From Hyalangium versicolor (GTDB lineage: Bacteria > Myxococcota > Myxococcia > Myxococcales > Myxococcaceae), in assembly GCF_020103695.1 (NCBI RefSeq), contig NZ_JAHXBF010000021.1:1-64000 (forward strand): a DNA stretch of 64,000 nucleotides. The letters are read 5' to 3'. A model generated the notes under the pieces. That model saw only the letters and a list, made by a program, of their open reading frames with translations. It had not been told where the DNA came from and did not search any database. Both the position numbers and the translations under genes were made by a program. Below are positions 17,174 through 26,134 of this stretch, in pieces. Numbering within the stretch: position 1 is the stretch's first letter; every line of letters begins with the position of its first letter.

Positions 17174-17971
17174 TCAGCCCTCGAAGTCGTCCTCGTCATC
17201 TTCCGGCAACAGGAGCTTCCGAGGCAGCGGCGCCGGCTTCTCCGGGGTGAACACCACCCGTCGGCACCGGCCCTCGCCCTCGCCCGCCACCGTCACACCC
17301 GCCACTCCCTCCACTGCTTTCAGGACGCGCGCCCGATCTTCAACCTTCATGGCGGCGATCGCGTAGAAGCGACCCAGCGTGGCTGCCTTGCTGGCAAGCT
17401 GGCGAGCTGCCTCCTTCAGCACCGGATCCTCGCTCACCTCCACGGAGCGCTCATCGGCCTCCGTGCGGCGGGCCGGCGGTGCGGCCGCGGGAGCAGGCGC
17501 AGACCGAACAGCCTTCACGGGCGCGGGGGCAGGCGCGGGAGCAGGGGCCTGGACCTTCGGAGGCGCAGGCGGGCGCGGAGCAGGCGCGGCGGCAGCGGAC
17601 CCATTCGCACCCGCCGGAGCAGGCACGGGGGCCTGGGGCTCCTTGCGCGGCCGGGGCTCGGGGAACACGCCCGCTCCCAGCAGCACCCACCGCCGCTCCA
17701 CACCGGGCCGGTGCAGCATCTTGTTCAGGAGGAACTGGAGCGAATCCACCACCTGGCTGCGCTTGCCGTTCTCCACTCCCGGCGGCAGGCCCGCCTCGAA
17801 GTGGAGCGCCACGGCGAGGCTGCCATCCGAGGCATCCTGGAACTCCAGCCGCGCCGGGTAGCCCATCAGCCCGAGGATGTCGGTGAGGAGCCGCTCGACC
17901 CGGGCCCGCGTCGTGCCTGCCGAGTTCGAGTTCGTCAGCGACTGCTGCTGCTGTAGGGCCTGCTCGGTCAC
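17174..17971 (-). CDS. KhpB/Jag-like RNA-binding protein with long Pro/Ala linker
   Basis: 265 aa. Residues ~15-95 match the Jag KH-like domain (RVERLLTDILGLMGYPARLEF, then SLQFLLNKML). A Pro/Ala-rich linker of ~80 residues separates it from a C-terminal R3H-like region (VEDRARVLKAVEGVAGVTVAGEGEG). The defining Arg-x3-His is not intact (RARVLK), so nucleic-acid binding by R3H may be weakened. It starts at GTG 17971, overlapping yidC by four bases, the canonical position for this gene. KhpB/Jag proteins bind RNA and affect cell-envelope gene expression. An acidic tail (EDDEDDFEG) closes the protein. Confidence 0.8.
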   Translation of the reverse strand: MTEQALQQQQSLTNSNSAGTTRARVERLLTDILGLMGYPARLEFQDASDGSLAVALHFEAGLPPGVENGKRSQVVDSLQFLLNKMLHRPGVERRWVLLGAGVFPEPRPRKEPQAPVPAPAGANGSAAAAPAPRPPAPPKVQAPAPAPAPAPVKAVRSAPAPAAAPPARRTEADERSVEVSEDPVLKEAARQLASKAATLGRFYAIAAMKVEDRARVLKAVEGVAGVTVAGEGEGRCRRVVFTPEKPAPLPRKLLLPEDDEDDFEG

Positions 17972-19776
17972 TTGCGCTTGCCTCCCACGGCTTCCTGCAC
18001 CGCGACCCCGCGCTTCAGCTTCTGCCGATCCAGCCACTTCCTCAACCCGTACTGCTGGGCGATCGACAGAAGGTTGTTGGTGAAGATGTAGAGCGACAGG
18101 CCCGCTGGATAATTGAGCAAGGTGAGCGTGAAGATGATGGGCATGACCCAGATCATGATGCGCGCCTGGGCCGCATCCATCATCTGCGGCTGCATCTTCT
18201 GGGTGATGACCATGGACACGCCCAGGGCCAGGGGCAGCAGGTAGGTGGGATCCTTGTACGTCAGGTCCCTCCACACCGGGCCGAGGAAGGGCTCCCAGTA
18301 GATATCGAAGCTGTTGCGCAGCGAGGTGAACAGGGCGATCCACACCGGCATCTGCACCAGCATGGGCAGGCATCCGCCGAGCGGATTCACCTTGGCCTGC
18401 TGGTACAGCTTCATCACCTCCATGTTCATCTTCTCGCGGTCATCCGCGTACTTCTTCTTGAGCTCCTCCATCTTCGGCTGGAGTTCCTTCACGGCCTCCA
18501 TGCCGACCATGGACTTGTAGGTGAGCGGCAGCAGCACGAGCTTCACCAGCACCGTGAGCAGGATGATGGCCACGCCCCAGTTGCCGGTGATGGCGTGGAA
18601 CTTCTTCATGAAGAACAGGAGCACCTTGCAGATGAGCTCCCACATGCCGAAGTCCACCGTCTTCTCCAGCGTGGGGTGCCACGTCGCCGCCGCCACGCCC
18701 GCGCCGCGCAGCACGTCCGAGCCCGGCAACGGTTTGAGCAGATCCGGATCCTTCGGGCCGAACCAGCCGCCGAAGCGCAGCGTCACCGTCTCGCCCGGGC
18801 CCACGCTGAGCGGGAAGCCCGCCGTCACCTGGCGCACCGTGGGCGTGGCCGTCAGCACGCAGTGGCCCTGCCGAGGCCCCTCCAGCGGGTACAGCATGGA
18901 CAGGAAGTACTGCTGGTCGATGCCGAAGAAGTGCACCGGCCCCTGTGTGTCCTGAGGCGGATCCTCGTTGGGCACCAGCTTGTGCAGGTCCTCGCCCACG
19001 TGGCACGCCGCGCGGCTCTGGTTGCCCACGCCGCCGAAGAAGGACGGCGCGTGCTCGAAGTTGGGATCGATGGCCCGGTTGTGGTGCAGCTGCAGCTCGC
19101 CCGAGATGGCCTGCGAGGACGTGTTCTTCACCTGCACCGTGTACGCGAGCTCGAAGCCCGACTGCGGCCACTGCAGCGTCTTCGTCACCTCCCACGGCCC
19201 GCGGCGCGCGGTGAAGGCGACGCTGTTCTCGTCCGTCTCGGCCACCGCCCAGCGCGTGTTGGCCGGCAGCGGCGTGGCGCCCTCGATGGACAATGACAGC
19301 GGCAGCGGCTGGCCCGGCACCGGCCGCACCAGGTTCATCTGCGGCGGCGGCGGCAGCTCCGCGCCGAACAGCTTCTTGTAGCCCTCCAGGATGGTGAGCG
19401 TCTGCTGCTCGCGCATCTTCGGGCCCTGCAGCTGCGCCGAGGTGAAGCCCGCGCCCTCGCTGGAGAAGGTGTACGAGGCCTCGGCGCGCTTGCGCTCCAC
19501 CGTGCGCACCGATTGCTCCTGCTGCTCCGGCGGCGGCGTGCCGGGAGCCGTCACCTCGGGCGTGCTGCCCGGCTGAGGAGGCGGCGGCGCCGTGGCCACC
19601 GTGCCCGCGTCCACGCTGACGCCCGCATCCGCACTCGCCGTGGCGGGCGGCTGCTGAGCCGGGGCCAGCACGAGCATGTAGAAGGTGACTGCCGCGAACG
19701 ACAGGCCCAGCGCCATGAGCAGGCGCTTCTGCGAGTCGTTCGAGTCGGGTCCAAGAGGATCGTCAGGAAGGTTCAT
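17968..19776 (-). CDS. yidC: Membrane protein insertase YidC
   Basis: 602 aa, the long Gram-negative form. It has an N-terminal membrane helix (~17-40), a periplasmic beta-supersandwich domain (~90-370) and the conserved five-helix insertase core from ~375 with QKM and a QPKMEELKKKYADD cytoplasmic hairpin. The basic C-terminus ends GGKRK. It inserts proteins into the inner membrane alone or with Sec. Start ATG 19776 is preceded by GAGGGG. It lies between yidD and the khpB-like gene. Confidence 0.98.
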   Translation of the reverse strand: MNLPDDPLGPDSNDSQKRLLMALGLSFAAVTFYMLVLAPAQQPPATASADAGVSVDAGTVATAPPPPQPGSTPEVTAPGTPPPEQQEQSVRTVERKRAEASYTFSSEGAGFTSAQLQGPKMREQQTLTILEGYKKLFGAELPPPPQMNLVRPVPGQPLPLSLSIEGATPLPANTRWAVAETDENSVAFTARRGPWEVTKTLQWPQSGFELAYTVQVKNTSSQAISGELQLHHNRAIDPNFEHAPSFFGGVGNQSRAACHVGEDLHKLVPNEDPPQDTQGPVHFFGIDQQYFLSMLYPLEGPRQGHCVLTATPTVRQVTAGFPLSVGPGETVTLRFGGWFGPKDPDLLKPLPGSDVLRGAGVAAATWHPTLEKTVDFGMWELICKVLLFFMKKFHAITGNWGVAIILLTVLVKLVLLPLTYKSMVGMEAVKELQPKMEELKKKYADDREKMNMEVMKLYQQAKVNPLGGCLPMLVQMPVWIALFTSLRNSFDIYWEPFLGPVWRDLTYKDPTYLLPLALGVSMVITQKMQPQMMDAAQARIMIWVMPIIFTLTLLNYPAGLSLYIFTNNLLSIAQQYGLRKWLDRQKLKRGVAVQEAVGGKRK

Positions 19777-19824
19777 AGAGTCCCCTCTCGCGCGGGAGAG
19801 GGCTGGACAGGGCGGCCTGGGCGC

Positions 19825-20043
19825 TCAAGGCACCGGATCGAGGCCGCCGGGGTGGAAGGGGTGACACCGCGACAGGCGCCGCACGGTGAGCCAGGCGCCC
19901 TTGAGGCCGCCGTGCTTCTCCAGCGCCTGCAGCGCATACGTGGAGCACGAGGGATGGAACCGGCACACCTTCGGTAGCAGCGGCCCGATGAACCGCCGGT
20001 AGAAGCGGATGGGCAGAGCAAGGAGGAAGGCGAGCGGACTCAT
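19825..20043 (-). CDS. yidD: Membrane protein insertion efficiency factor YidD
   Basis: 72 aa. It has an N-terminal amphipathic/hydrophobic segment, then the family core: IRFYRRFIGPLLP, FHPSCSTYA, ALEKHGGLKGAWL and RCHPFHPGG. The start ATG overlaps the rnpA stop by four bases (ATGA). YidD assists YidC-dependent membrane insertion. Confidence 0.96.
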   Translation of the reverse strand: MSPLAFLLALPIRFYRRFIGPLLPKVCRFHPSCSTYALQALEKHGGLKGAWLTVRRLSRCHPFHPGGLDPVP

Positions 20044-20438
20044 GAAGAAGCCCCTCCGGGTGCCGCGGGAGGCAGGCGTTGCAGCTTGCGGGTAACACCA
20101 TCAAAGGCCCGCGCCATTTCGGCGAAGGACACTTCCTTCGCCGAGGAGCGCACCACCAACACCACGTCCAGGCCGGCGGGCCATTGCCCGCGCCGCTTGC
20201 GGAACAGCTCACGCAGCAGGCGCCGCAGGCGTACCCGCACCACCGCGTTGCCCACCTTGCTGGACACGGTGAGGCCCAGCCGGGTGTACGACCGGCCGTT
20301 GCGCTTCACCAAAGCGAGCAGGCAGTCGGAGGGCAACTTCTGCCCACCCTCCTGGACCTGGAGGAACTCGTGACGGCGCAACAGGCGCAGGGCCTTGGGA
20401 AAGGCTTCACCCTGGACGGCCGCCCCCGCGCCCCGCAC
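20040..20438 (-). CDS. rnpA: Ribonuclease P protein component
   Basis: 132 aa. The conserved RNase P protein pattern is present: FPKALRLLRRHEF, RLGLTVSSKVGNAVVR, then the basic RNR-type helix VRLRRLLRELFR and a VVLVVRSSA strand. It binds the catalytic RNA and pre-tRNA leaders. GTG at 20438 follows rpmH by 15 bp. The C-terminus is longer than average and Pro/Ala-rich. Confidence 0.95.
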   Translation of the reverse strand: MRGAGAAVQGEAFPKALRLLRRHEFLQVQEGGQKLPSDCLLALVKRNGRSYTRLGLTVSSKVGNAVVRVRLRRLLRELFRKRRGQWPAGLDVVLVVRSSAKEVSFAEMARAFDGVTRKLQRLPPAAPGGASS

Positions 20439-20453
20439 GCGTTGGCCCTCGAC

Positions 20454-20612
20454 CTACTTCTTGGGAGCGGACACCACGAGCCTCTTGCGGCCCTTGGCCC
20501 GACGACGCTTGAGAACCTCACGGCCCGCGCGCGTGCTGTTGCGCTTGCGGAACCCGTGCGTGCGATTGCGCTTCACCTTCGACGGCTGATACGTGCGCTT
20601 GGCCTTGGCCAT
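20454..20612 (-). CDS. rpmH: 50S ribosomal protein L34
   Basis: 52 aa, starting MAKAKRTYQPS and containing the nearly invariant HGFRKR. It is the first gene of the minus-strand cluster and is divergent from dnaA across a 368-bp gap, the classic arrangement near bacterial origins. Confidence 0.97.
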   Translation of the reverse strand: MAKAKRTYQPSKVKRNRTHGFRKRNSTRAGREVLKRRRAKGRKRLVVSAPKK

Positions 20613-20980
20613 GGCTGGACTCCTGAAACTCCGGCGACGCCCCTGATCCGGCGCGGCCCAGTGAAAAGGCGGCGCTCGTAACCCGTTCTCCCACCCAAGT
20701 CAACGTTCACCAGCATTTCCGCCTGCCCGCCCGATCAGCCCCGGCCTTTTTTGCACCTCCCACACCCTCAGTGAATAAGGGGTAGGCGCCCCCAAGACCT
20801 GGGGGGTCGGGGGTCTGCCACCACAATCCTGTCACGACGGCATGGCCGTTGCCGATCAGGATCGTCACAAGAAACCATCGGACTTCCGGTGCTTTGACGC
20901 GGGACCTTGATCGTACACTGTGCGTTTGTTAGCACGGTCGGCCCCTCGGCCCTGGCCGATTTTGCATACCCGAGACACGT
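20613..20980. promoter_or_regulatory. rpmH-dnaA divergent intergenic region
   Basis: 368 bp without a gene. It must hold the promoters of both rpmH and dnaA. A nested inverted repeat is visible at 20826-20862: ATCCTG (20826-20831) pairs with CAGGAT (20857-20862), and inside it ACGGC-ATG-GCCGT (20837-20849) forms a second stem. I looked for DnaA boxes (TTATCCACA or one mismatch) and AT-rich unwinding sequence and found none, so this does not look like the replication origin. No confident -10/-35 pair was identified. Confidence 0.5.
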
Positions 20981-22333
20981 GTGAGTGCCCTCGCAGAAGC
21001 TCTGAGTACACCGCCAAGTGCTGGAATTATCTGGGCCCGGACGCTGGATACCATCCGCCAGGAGGGAAAGACGTATGCGCTGACGTGGCTGGAGCGGATG
21101 CGGGCCCTGGAGGTGCGCGAGGGTGCGCTGGTGCTGGGCGTTCCCGATCGCTTCTTCCGGGATTGGGTGGATGACCACTACCGCTCGTTGTTGGAGAGCA
21201 CGCTCGCCCGGGTAGGGGACGGGTTGGCCAAAGTCGCTTACGAGGTGGTGGAGGAGAGCGCGGCTGCGGTGAACCTACAGCCCACACCGACAGTCAAGGT
21301 GAACGTGGCCCGTCCGCCCCGGCTGAACGTGCGGTTCACGTTTGCGACGTTCGTGGTGTCGGATTCGAACCAGTTGCCGGCGGCGGCGGCCTCCGCGGTG
21401 GCCGACAAGCCGGGCCACAACTACAACCCCCTCTATATCTATGGAGGCACGGGGCTGGGCAAGACGCACCTGTTGCACGCGGTGGGCAACCACATCTGGG
21501 AGAAGGACCCGTCGCAGCGCGTGGTGTACCTGTCGAGCGAGCAGTTCACCAACGAATATGTGGAGAGCGTGCGCGAGCACCGCATGGCGGACTTCCGGCG
21601 GAAGTTCCGCGAGGAGTGCGACGTGCTGCTCATCGACGACATCCAGTTCCTGGGCAAGCGCGAGGAGACTCAGAAGGAGTTCTTCTACACGTTCAACACG
21701 CTGTACGAGTTGAACAAGGCCATCGTGCTCACCAGCGACACGCTGCCCTCGGAGATACCAGGGTTGGAGGAGCGGCTGCGCAGCCGGTTCACGATGGGGC
21801 TCATCACGGACATCCGCGAGCCGAACTACGAGACGCGCGTGGCCATTCTGCAGAAGAAGGCGGAGGCCGAGCGGCTCACGTTGCCGGATGACGTGGCGCA
21901 CTTCATCGCGAAGCACATCCAGAAGAACGTTCGCGAGTTGGAAGGAGCGCTGGTGAAGTTGTCGGCGATCCACAGCCTGTCCCGGCAGCCGGTGACGGTG
22001 GAGTTCGCTTCGCAAGTGTTGAAGGACATCCTCCCGGCCAACCGCGTGGTGGATGTGGAAGTGATTCAGCGCGAGGTGGCGCGGTACTACAAGGTGACGG
22101 TCGAGGCGCTGAAGGAGGACCGTCGCCACAAGGCGTTGGCCCATGCGCGCCAGGTGGCCATGTACCTGTGCCGCAAGCTGACGAAGAGCTCGTTCCCGGA
22201 GATCGCCTCGCGGTTCAACAAGGACCACTCGACGGTCATCTCTTCGGTGCGCAAGGTGGAGGGATCCCGTGAGACGGACCCCACCGTGAAACGCGAGCTC
22301 GATGAGCTCGAGGAGAAGCTGGGCGGCGGGTGA
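20981..22333 (+). CDS. dnaA: Chromosomal replication initiator DnaA
   Basis: 450 aa, GTG start. Domain I (~1-85) is followed by a short linker. The AAA+ domain has Walker A GGTGLGKTHLL, Walker B VLLIDDIQFLGK, sensor LTSDTLPSEI and box VII LRSRF. The C-terminal DNA-binding domain has the DnaA signature KDHSTVISSVRKVE with RFNKDHST. DnaA binds DnaA boxes and melts oriC. Unusually for the textbook order, dnaN does not follow; the next gene is a minus-strand CBS protein. A cluster of DnaA-box-like sites lies ~20 kb away at 41.27-41.47 kb. Confidence 0.99.
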   Translation: MSALAEALSTPPSAGIIWARTLDTIRQEGKTYALTWLERMRALEVREGALVLGVPDRFFRDWVDDHYRSLLESTLARVGDGLAKVAYEVVEESAAAVNLQPTPTVKVNVARPPRLNVRFTFATFVVSDSNQLPAAAASAVADKPGHNYNPLYIYGGTGLGKTHLLHAVGNHIWEKDPSQRVVYLSSEQFTNEYVESVREHRMADFRRKFREECDVLLIDDIQFLGKREETQKEFFYTFNTLYELNKAIVLTSDTLPSEIPGLEERLRSRFTMGLITDIREPNYETRVAILQKKAEAERLTLPDDVAHFIAKHIQKNVRELEGALVKLSAIHSLSRQPVTVEFASQVLKDILPANRVVDVEVIQREVARYYKVTVEALKEDRRHKALAHARQVAMYLCRKLTKSSFPEIASRFNKDHSTVISSVRKVEGSRETDPTVKRELDELEEKLGGG

Positions 22334-22370
22334 TCCGCCCAGCCCGAAGTCCTCGCTTCAATTCATCGCC

Positions 22371-23336
22371 TCAGTGAGTCATCGGCTGCGAGGGCTCGGA
22401 GATGGCCTCCAGTGTGCGGCCGGCCTCGTGCTCGCTCGCCGCCGTGGAGATGTCTCCCAGCGACAGGATGCCCACCAGTTGCTTGTTCCGGTCCACCACC
22501 AGCAACCGGCGGATCTGCTCCTCGCGCATCCGCTCCGCCGCCGCCCTCACGTCCTCATCCGCGTAGATCCACTCCACCTCGTCCGTCATCACTCGCGACA
22601 CGGGCGTGGTGTTCGGGTCCATCCCCTGTGACACTGCTCGCACCACGATGTCCCGGTCCGTGATGATCCCCTGCAACCGCTCCCCATCGCATACCGGGAG
22701 CGGCCCCACGTTCAACGTGCGCATCTTCTCCGCCACGTCCCTCAGCGTGTCGTCGGGGTGCACCACCTCCACCTCCCGCGTCATCACCTCGTCGACGTGC
22801 CGACCTGTCAGCCATCGCTCTGTGTCCGCTGTGGAGAAGGCCTCCGGTGTCTCCCAGAGTGTCCGCAAATCCTTCGGCAGCTGGCCCAACACGTCCAGGG
22901 CCTCGCCCTCCGTGATGTGCTCGCGCACCGTCGCCAGCACCGCGCAGGTGATGCGCTCTGCCTCGTTCACGTCAACGCCGAGATCCTCGGACACCATCCC
23001 GAGCAGCTCCGCCTTCCCGAACTTCCGGTATGGATGGCCCTGGTGCCGCTCGCAGCGCTCCAGCAACGCCACCACCTTCCTCGGCAGCTGCGCCTCCATG
23101 TGCCGCGCCTCGTCGCTCATCAACCGCTGCTCCATCACGCACAGCACCGACTGGATCGCCTGCTCCGCCAGCTTCCGCTCCAACCCTTTCGCCTCCAAGT
23201 CCCTCAGGAAGAAGGCATAGGTCTGCGCCGCCCTCGACTCGCTGCGCTGCGCTCGGATCTCCGGCGTGATGATGCGACGCGGGCTACGTGCCTCCACACC
23301 GCCAGCCTGGGTGTTCTCCTCTCGCTGTGTCGCCAT
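22371..23336 (-). CDS. DUF2267 plus tandem CBS domain protein
   Basis: 321 aa. ATG 23336 has AGGAGG with ideal spacing. Residues ~35-165 match DUF2267 (FFLRDLEAKGLERKLAEQA, LPRKVVALL). Two CBS domains follow (~178-235 and ~245-305): VDEVMTREVEVVHPDDTL, GIITDRDIVVRAVSQG, then VSRVMTDEVEW and GILSLGDIS. CBS pairs bind adenosine nucleotides and report energy or stress state; DUF2267-CBS fusions are common in stress-linked bacterial clusters. Convergent with dnaA (37 bp apart). The protein is soluble and its partner is unknown. Confidence 0.85.
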   Translation of the reverse strand: MATQREENTQAGGVEARSPRRIITPEIRAQRSESRAAQTYAFFLRDLEAKGLERKLAEQAIQSVLCVMEQRLMSDEARHMEAQLPRKVVALLERCERHQGHPYRKFGKAELLGMVSEDLGVDVNEAERITCAVLATVREHITEGEALDVLGQLPKDLRTLWETPEAFSTADTERWLTGRHVDEVMTREVEVVHPDDTLRDVAEKMRTLNVGPLPVCDGERLQGIITDRDIVVRAVSQGMDPNTTPVSRVMTDEVEWIYADEDVRAAAERMREEQIRRLLVVDRNKQLVGILSLGDISTAASEHEAGRTLEAISEPSQPMTH

Positions 23337-23461
23337 GATCGTCCTCCTGTGAGTTCCCTCCTTTGACGTGGCCACCGCCACCCCTGGAGGCACCCAAGCA
23401 AGGACAGAGGGCTCTGGAGCCTTCCGAAAGACGTGACGAACCACAGAGCGCTCGCGCGCCC

Positions 23462-23980
23462 CTAAGGCAGTGCCACAGGCGCGATGTCCGTGACGATCAA
23501 CGTATTCGTCCGCGCATCCACGCTCGCCGTACCTCGCGGCGAAAGCTGCGCCTGCACCTGCGGCAGCAGATCCGCCGCCCGCGCGTAACTCACCGGGATG
23601 AAGTACGTCTGCAGGGGAGCTGCCACCTCGCGCGCCGCCTTCAGCTTCGCCCGAGCCTCCGCCTCCTCGGTCAGCTGCTTCATCGACGCCACCCGCAGCA
23701 CGTTGCCCTTCAACTCCTGCCCCAACCCCTGCGAGGAGAGCACCGTGTCGAGCGCCTGCCGCCACGGCACATCCCTCAGCCGCAACGTCACCTTGCCCTG
23801 CACCTCGTCCGACACCACCAGGTTCAACCCACCCTTGTCCGCCAGCATCCTCAACACGTCATGGATGTCCGCGCGGACCACATCCATCGTGATGCGCTTG
23901 GACTCGGCACGAGGCGCCTCCGCCAGCGCCCACGTAGACCACAGCACCCCCGCAACGAGGACGACTCGGACAACGCTCAT
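23462..23980 (-). CDS. Orphan secretin N-domain (STN/N1) protein
   Basis: 172 aa. ATG 23980 has AGGAGGAACCC just upstream. After a signal peptide (VVLVAGVLWSTWALA) there is an STN/N0 domain (~28-95: ITMDVVRADIHDVLRML, GKVTLRLRDVPWRQALD), a helical linker, and an N1-like strand segment (LQTYFIPVSYA, then VDARTNTLIVTD). This is the start of a PilQ/GspD-type secretin, but the protein ends exactly where further N-domains and the pore would begin. The clean stop, good Shine-Dalgarno and signal peptide suggest a genuine short protein, perhaps a secretin-docking factor, rather than a fresh truncation. Confidence 0.8.
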   Translation of the reverse strand: MSVVRVVLVAGVLWSTWALAEAPRAESKRITMDVVRADIHDVLRMLADKGGLNLVVSDEVQGKVTLRLRDVPWRQALDTVLSSQGLGQELKGNVLRVASMKQLTEEAEARAKLKAAREVAAPLQTYFIPVSYARAADLLPQVQAQLSPRGTASVDARTNTLIVTDIAPVALP

Positions 23981-24245
23981 GGGTTCCTCCTGGGATGGAA
24001 GCCCCAAGGATAACGGCACCCCCTGCCTCGCATCCGCTCACCCCAGCCCTTCGGGCTTGGGAGATGTTTCCCTCGGAACCCTGCGGATTCAGGGCGAACC
24101 CACCCCGACTTCTGTCCTGCGCTCCGCTCCTACCTCGCGAGTTGTGGCCGATCGGAAAATGCCGAGGTCTTTTTTTTCAGAACGGGCACTCCGAGAGGAA
24201 TTCGCCCGTGAAAGTGAAAAGCAGCAACCCACGGTGGGTCGCAAC

Positions 24246-24278
24246 CCAGGCATCGGATTCCCCGACACCGATGCCTGG
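24246..24278. terminator. Perfect 11-bp hairpin
   Basis: CCAGGCATCGG (24246-24256) and CCGATGCCTGG (24268-24278) form a perfect stem with an 11-base loop. It lies 18 bp from the stronger hairpin at 24296-24341 in the 368-bp gap between two minus-strand genes. A T8 run lies at about 24171-24178. Probably part of a double termination region. Confidence 0.55.
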
Positions 24279-24295
24279 ACTTCCCGTGGTCTCAA

Positions 24296-24347
24296 AGCAG
24301 CCGTGATGCTTTTTCGGCCCCCGAAGAGCATCACGGCTGCTGACTTT
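24296..24347. terminator. Strong bidirectional terminator, 15-bp perfect stem
   Basis: AGCAGCCGTGATGCT (24296-24310) pairs perfectly with its complement at 24327-24341 around a 16-base loop that itself contains TCGG/CCGA. On the plus strand it is followed by GACTTTTTC. It lies directly downstream of the beta-helix gene stop (minus strand) and would end that transcript. The rest of the gap (23981-24245) shows no gene. Confidence 0.8.
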
Positions 24348-24348
24348 T

Positions 24349-25914
24349 TCAGCTACAGGATTCCAGGAACCCCAGGTCCAACCCCGTGCCGCACGTCTGG
24401 CCCGACAGCAGCGGCGGCGACGGAATGGTCAGCGGCAGGGCCACGTCCCGCGCCGGCGAACCAGGCTGCGTGTAGAAGTCATTGTTCCGCGGGTCGCTGA
24501 CGAAGAGCGGATCCGCCACGATGCTCGAGCCGTCCTGCTGCGTCGCCGAGCGCCACCCGCTCAGGTTCGTCGAGCGCCCATCCACGCGGAAGACCTGGTC
24601 CGTGCCCGACTGGTAGGCCAGGTTGCGGTTCGACTTGAAGCCCACCGTGGTGGCGAGGGCCACGTCGATGGCGCGCGGCGAGGTGGAGATGACGTTGTTG
24701 TAGAGCTCGGTGTTCTCGGGCGGGCCGTTCTCGCCTTCCGCCACCCGGATGGCGCTCACGGGGATGTTGAAGAACGTGTTGTGGTGCACGCGCACGCGAC
24801 GGCTGGTGCCCACGTTCAGGCCCTCGCCCTTGCCACCACCGGAGGTGGTGTTGTCGAAGAACAGATTGCGGCGGATGATCACGTCCGTCACCGGCTCGCT
24901 CAGGATTTGAGTCCCGCCGATGGCCAGCCCGCGGCCGTTGTTCCACAGGCGGTTGCCCTCCACGAGGATGCGGCGCGCCGAGCAGTGGACGACCATCGCG
25001 TCCCCCTGCGGCGCCGTGGGCACGGGCCGGTAGCCGTAGAACTTGTTGCCCCGCACCGTGACTCGATCGCACGTCTTGATGTCCACCGCGTTCTCATGGT
25101 CCTCGTGGAAGCGGTTGTTCTCCACGGTGACGTCGATGGGCAGCGCCGTGCCCGAGGCCGTGTCCGTCCCCTGGCACTGGAATGCGTCTCCGCCGTTGCC
25201 CCAGGACTCATTGCCCTGGATCAGGATGCGTGCGGTGTCCGGCAGCACCAGCAAACCGTGGCTGTCATTCGAGCCAAAGGTGTAGTCGTGCACCTTGTTC
25301 TGCAGGAAGCCGATGTCCGTGGCGCCGTTGTGGAACACCACCGCCGCCGGGCCCGTGCCGCCTGAAACCTCCGTACCGCGGACTACCACGGAGTGCGCTC
25401 CGTCGAAGCGCACTCCGTACGTCTGCGAGCCCGCCGTCTGGATGTCGAAGCCAGAGATGACCCAGTAGCTGCGCGTGATGCGGATCATCGCGCCGCTCTT
25501 CGAGTCTCCGCCGCGAATCACGGGCCGCGACTCGTTGGGCGCTCCCAGCAACTGGATGGGCGCGCTGGCCGTGCCATCGTTCGAGCTGATCACCACTCGC
25601 TCGGAGTAGGTACCGGCATGCACGTAGGCTGCCTCTCCGGCACGCAGGCGAGTGGCCGCGTAGTTGATTGTTCGCCAGGGGCTGGCGGCCGTCCCTGCAT
25701 TTCCATCACTGCCCGTCACGGCCACATGGAAGATGCGTGTGGGGGCGAGTTCGGCGAAGGCCAGGTTCGGCCGATTCTGCGCGCCGATGCCGTCATCCGA
25801 GGCGTGAGCCACTGCTCCAGAGAGAGCAACCCACAGACCCACGACCGGCAGCCAGCAGAAGGAGGGACGAGAACCGCAGGGGGAAGGGACACGTCGAAAG
25901 TGGGAATAGTTCAT
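24349..25914 (-). CDS. Secreted right-handed parallel beta-helix protein
   Basis: 521 aa. An N-terminal signal (VVGLWVALSGAVAHA) is followed by FHVAVTGSDGNAGTAASPWRTI, the entry motif of PL6/pectate-lyase-like and 'choice' beta-helix proteins, then many rungs with the pattern VENNRFH, VRGNKFYGY, VEGNRLWNNGRG, IRRNLFFDN, VHHNTFFN. The end holds PGSPARD and a pair of Cys (CGTGLDLGFLESC). It is probably a secreted polysaccharide-binding or -cleaving protein; catalytic residues cannot be assigned by eye. It is followed by a strong hairpin terminator. Confidence 0.8.
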   Translation of the reverse strand: MNYSHFRRVPSPCGSRPSFCWLPVVGLWVALSGAVAHASDDGIGAQNRPNLAFAELAPTRIFHVAVTGSDGNAGTAASPWRTINYAATRLRAGEAAYVHAGTYSERVVISSNDGTASAPIQLLGAPNESRPVIRGGDSKSGAMIRITRSYWVISGFDIQTAGSQTYGVRFDGAHSVVVRGTEVSGGTGPAAVVFHNGATDIGFLQNKVHDYTFGSNDSHGLLVLPDTARILIQGNESWGNGGDAFQCQGTDTASGTALPIDVTVENNRFHEDHENAVDIKTCDRVTVRGNKFYGYRPVPTAPQGDAMVVHCSARRILVEGNRLWNNGRGLAIGGTQILSEPVTDVIIRRNLFFDNTTSGGGKGEGLNVGTSRRVRVHHNTFFNIPVSAIRVAEGENGPPENTELYNNVISTSPRAIDVALATTVGFKSNRNLAYQSGTDQVFRVDGRSTNLSGWRSATQQDGSSIVADPLFVSDPRNNDFYTQPGSPARDVALPLTIPSPPLLSGQTCGTGLDLGFLESCS

Positions 25915-26134
25915 CGACGCCCACGAACCTTGCGGCGCCAACCTTGTTCCTTCCCCAACACTCCCGCCTTCCTCGCCTGACAACTGCCCAGGCGGGCACG
26001 CGAGCGCTCAACTCCCGCATCCTTGATACCGGCGAATTCCTGCTCACACCCTCACGCTCCCAGGGAATCCTTCCCCACCCTGGGGATGGCACGTGCTAAG
26101 CGCTCGCCTCGAGTCAAGGAGGCTCACGCCGCGC

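Noticed and set aside
20613..20980. oriC in the rpmH-dnaA gap
   Set aside because: No DnaA box with one mismatch or less, no trio-like tract and no AT-rich segment seen; the gap at 41.2-41.6 kb fits much better.
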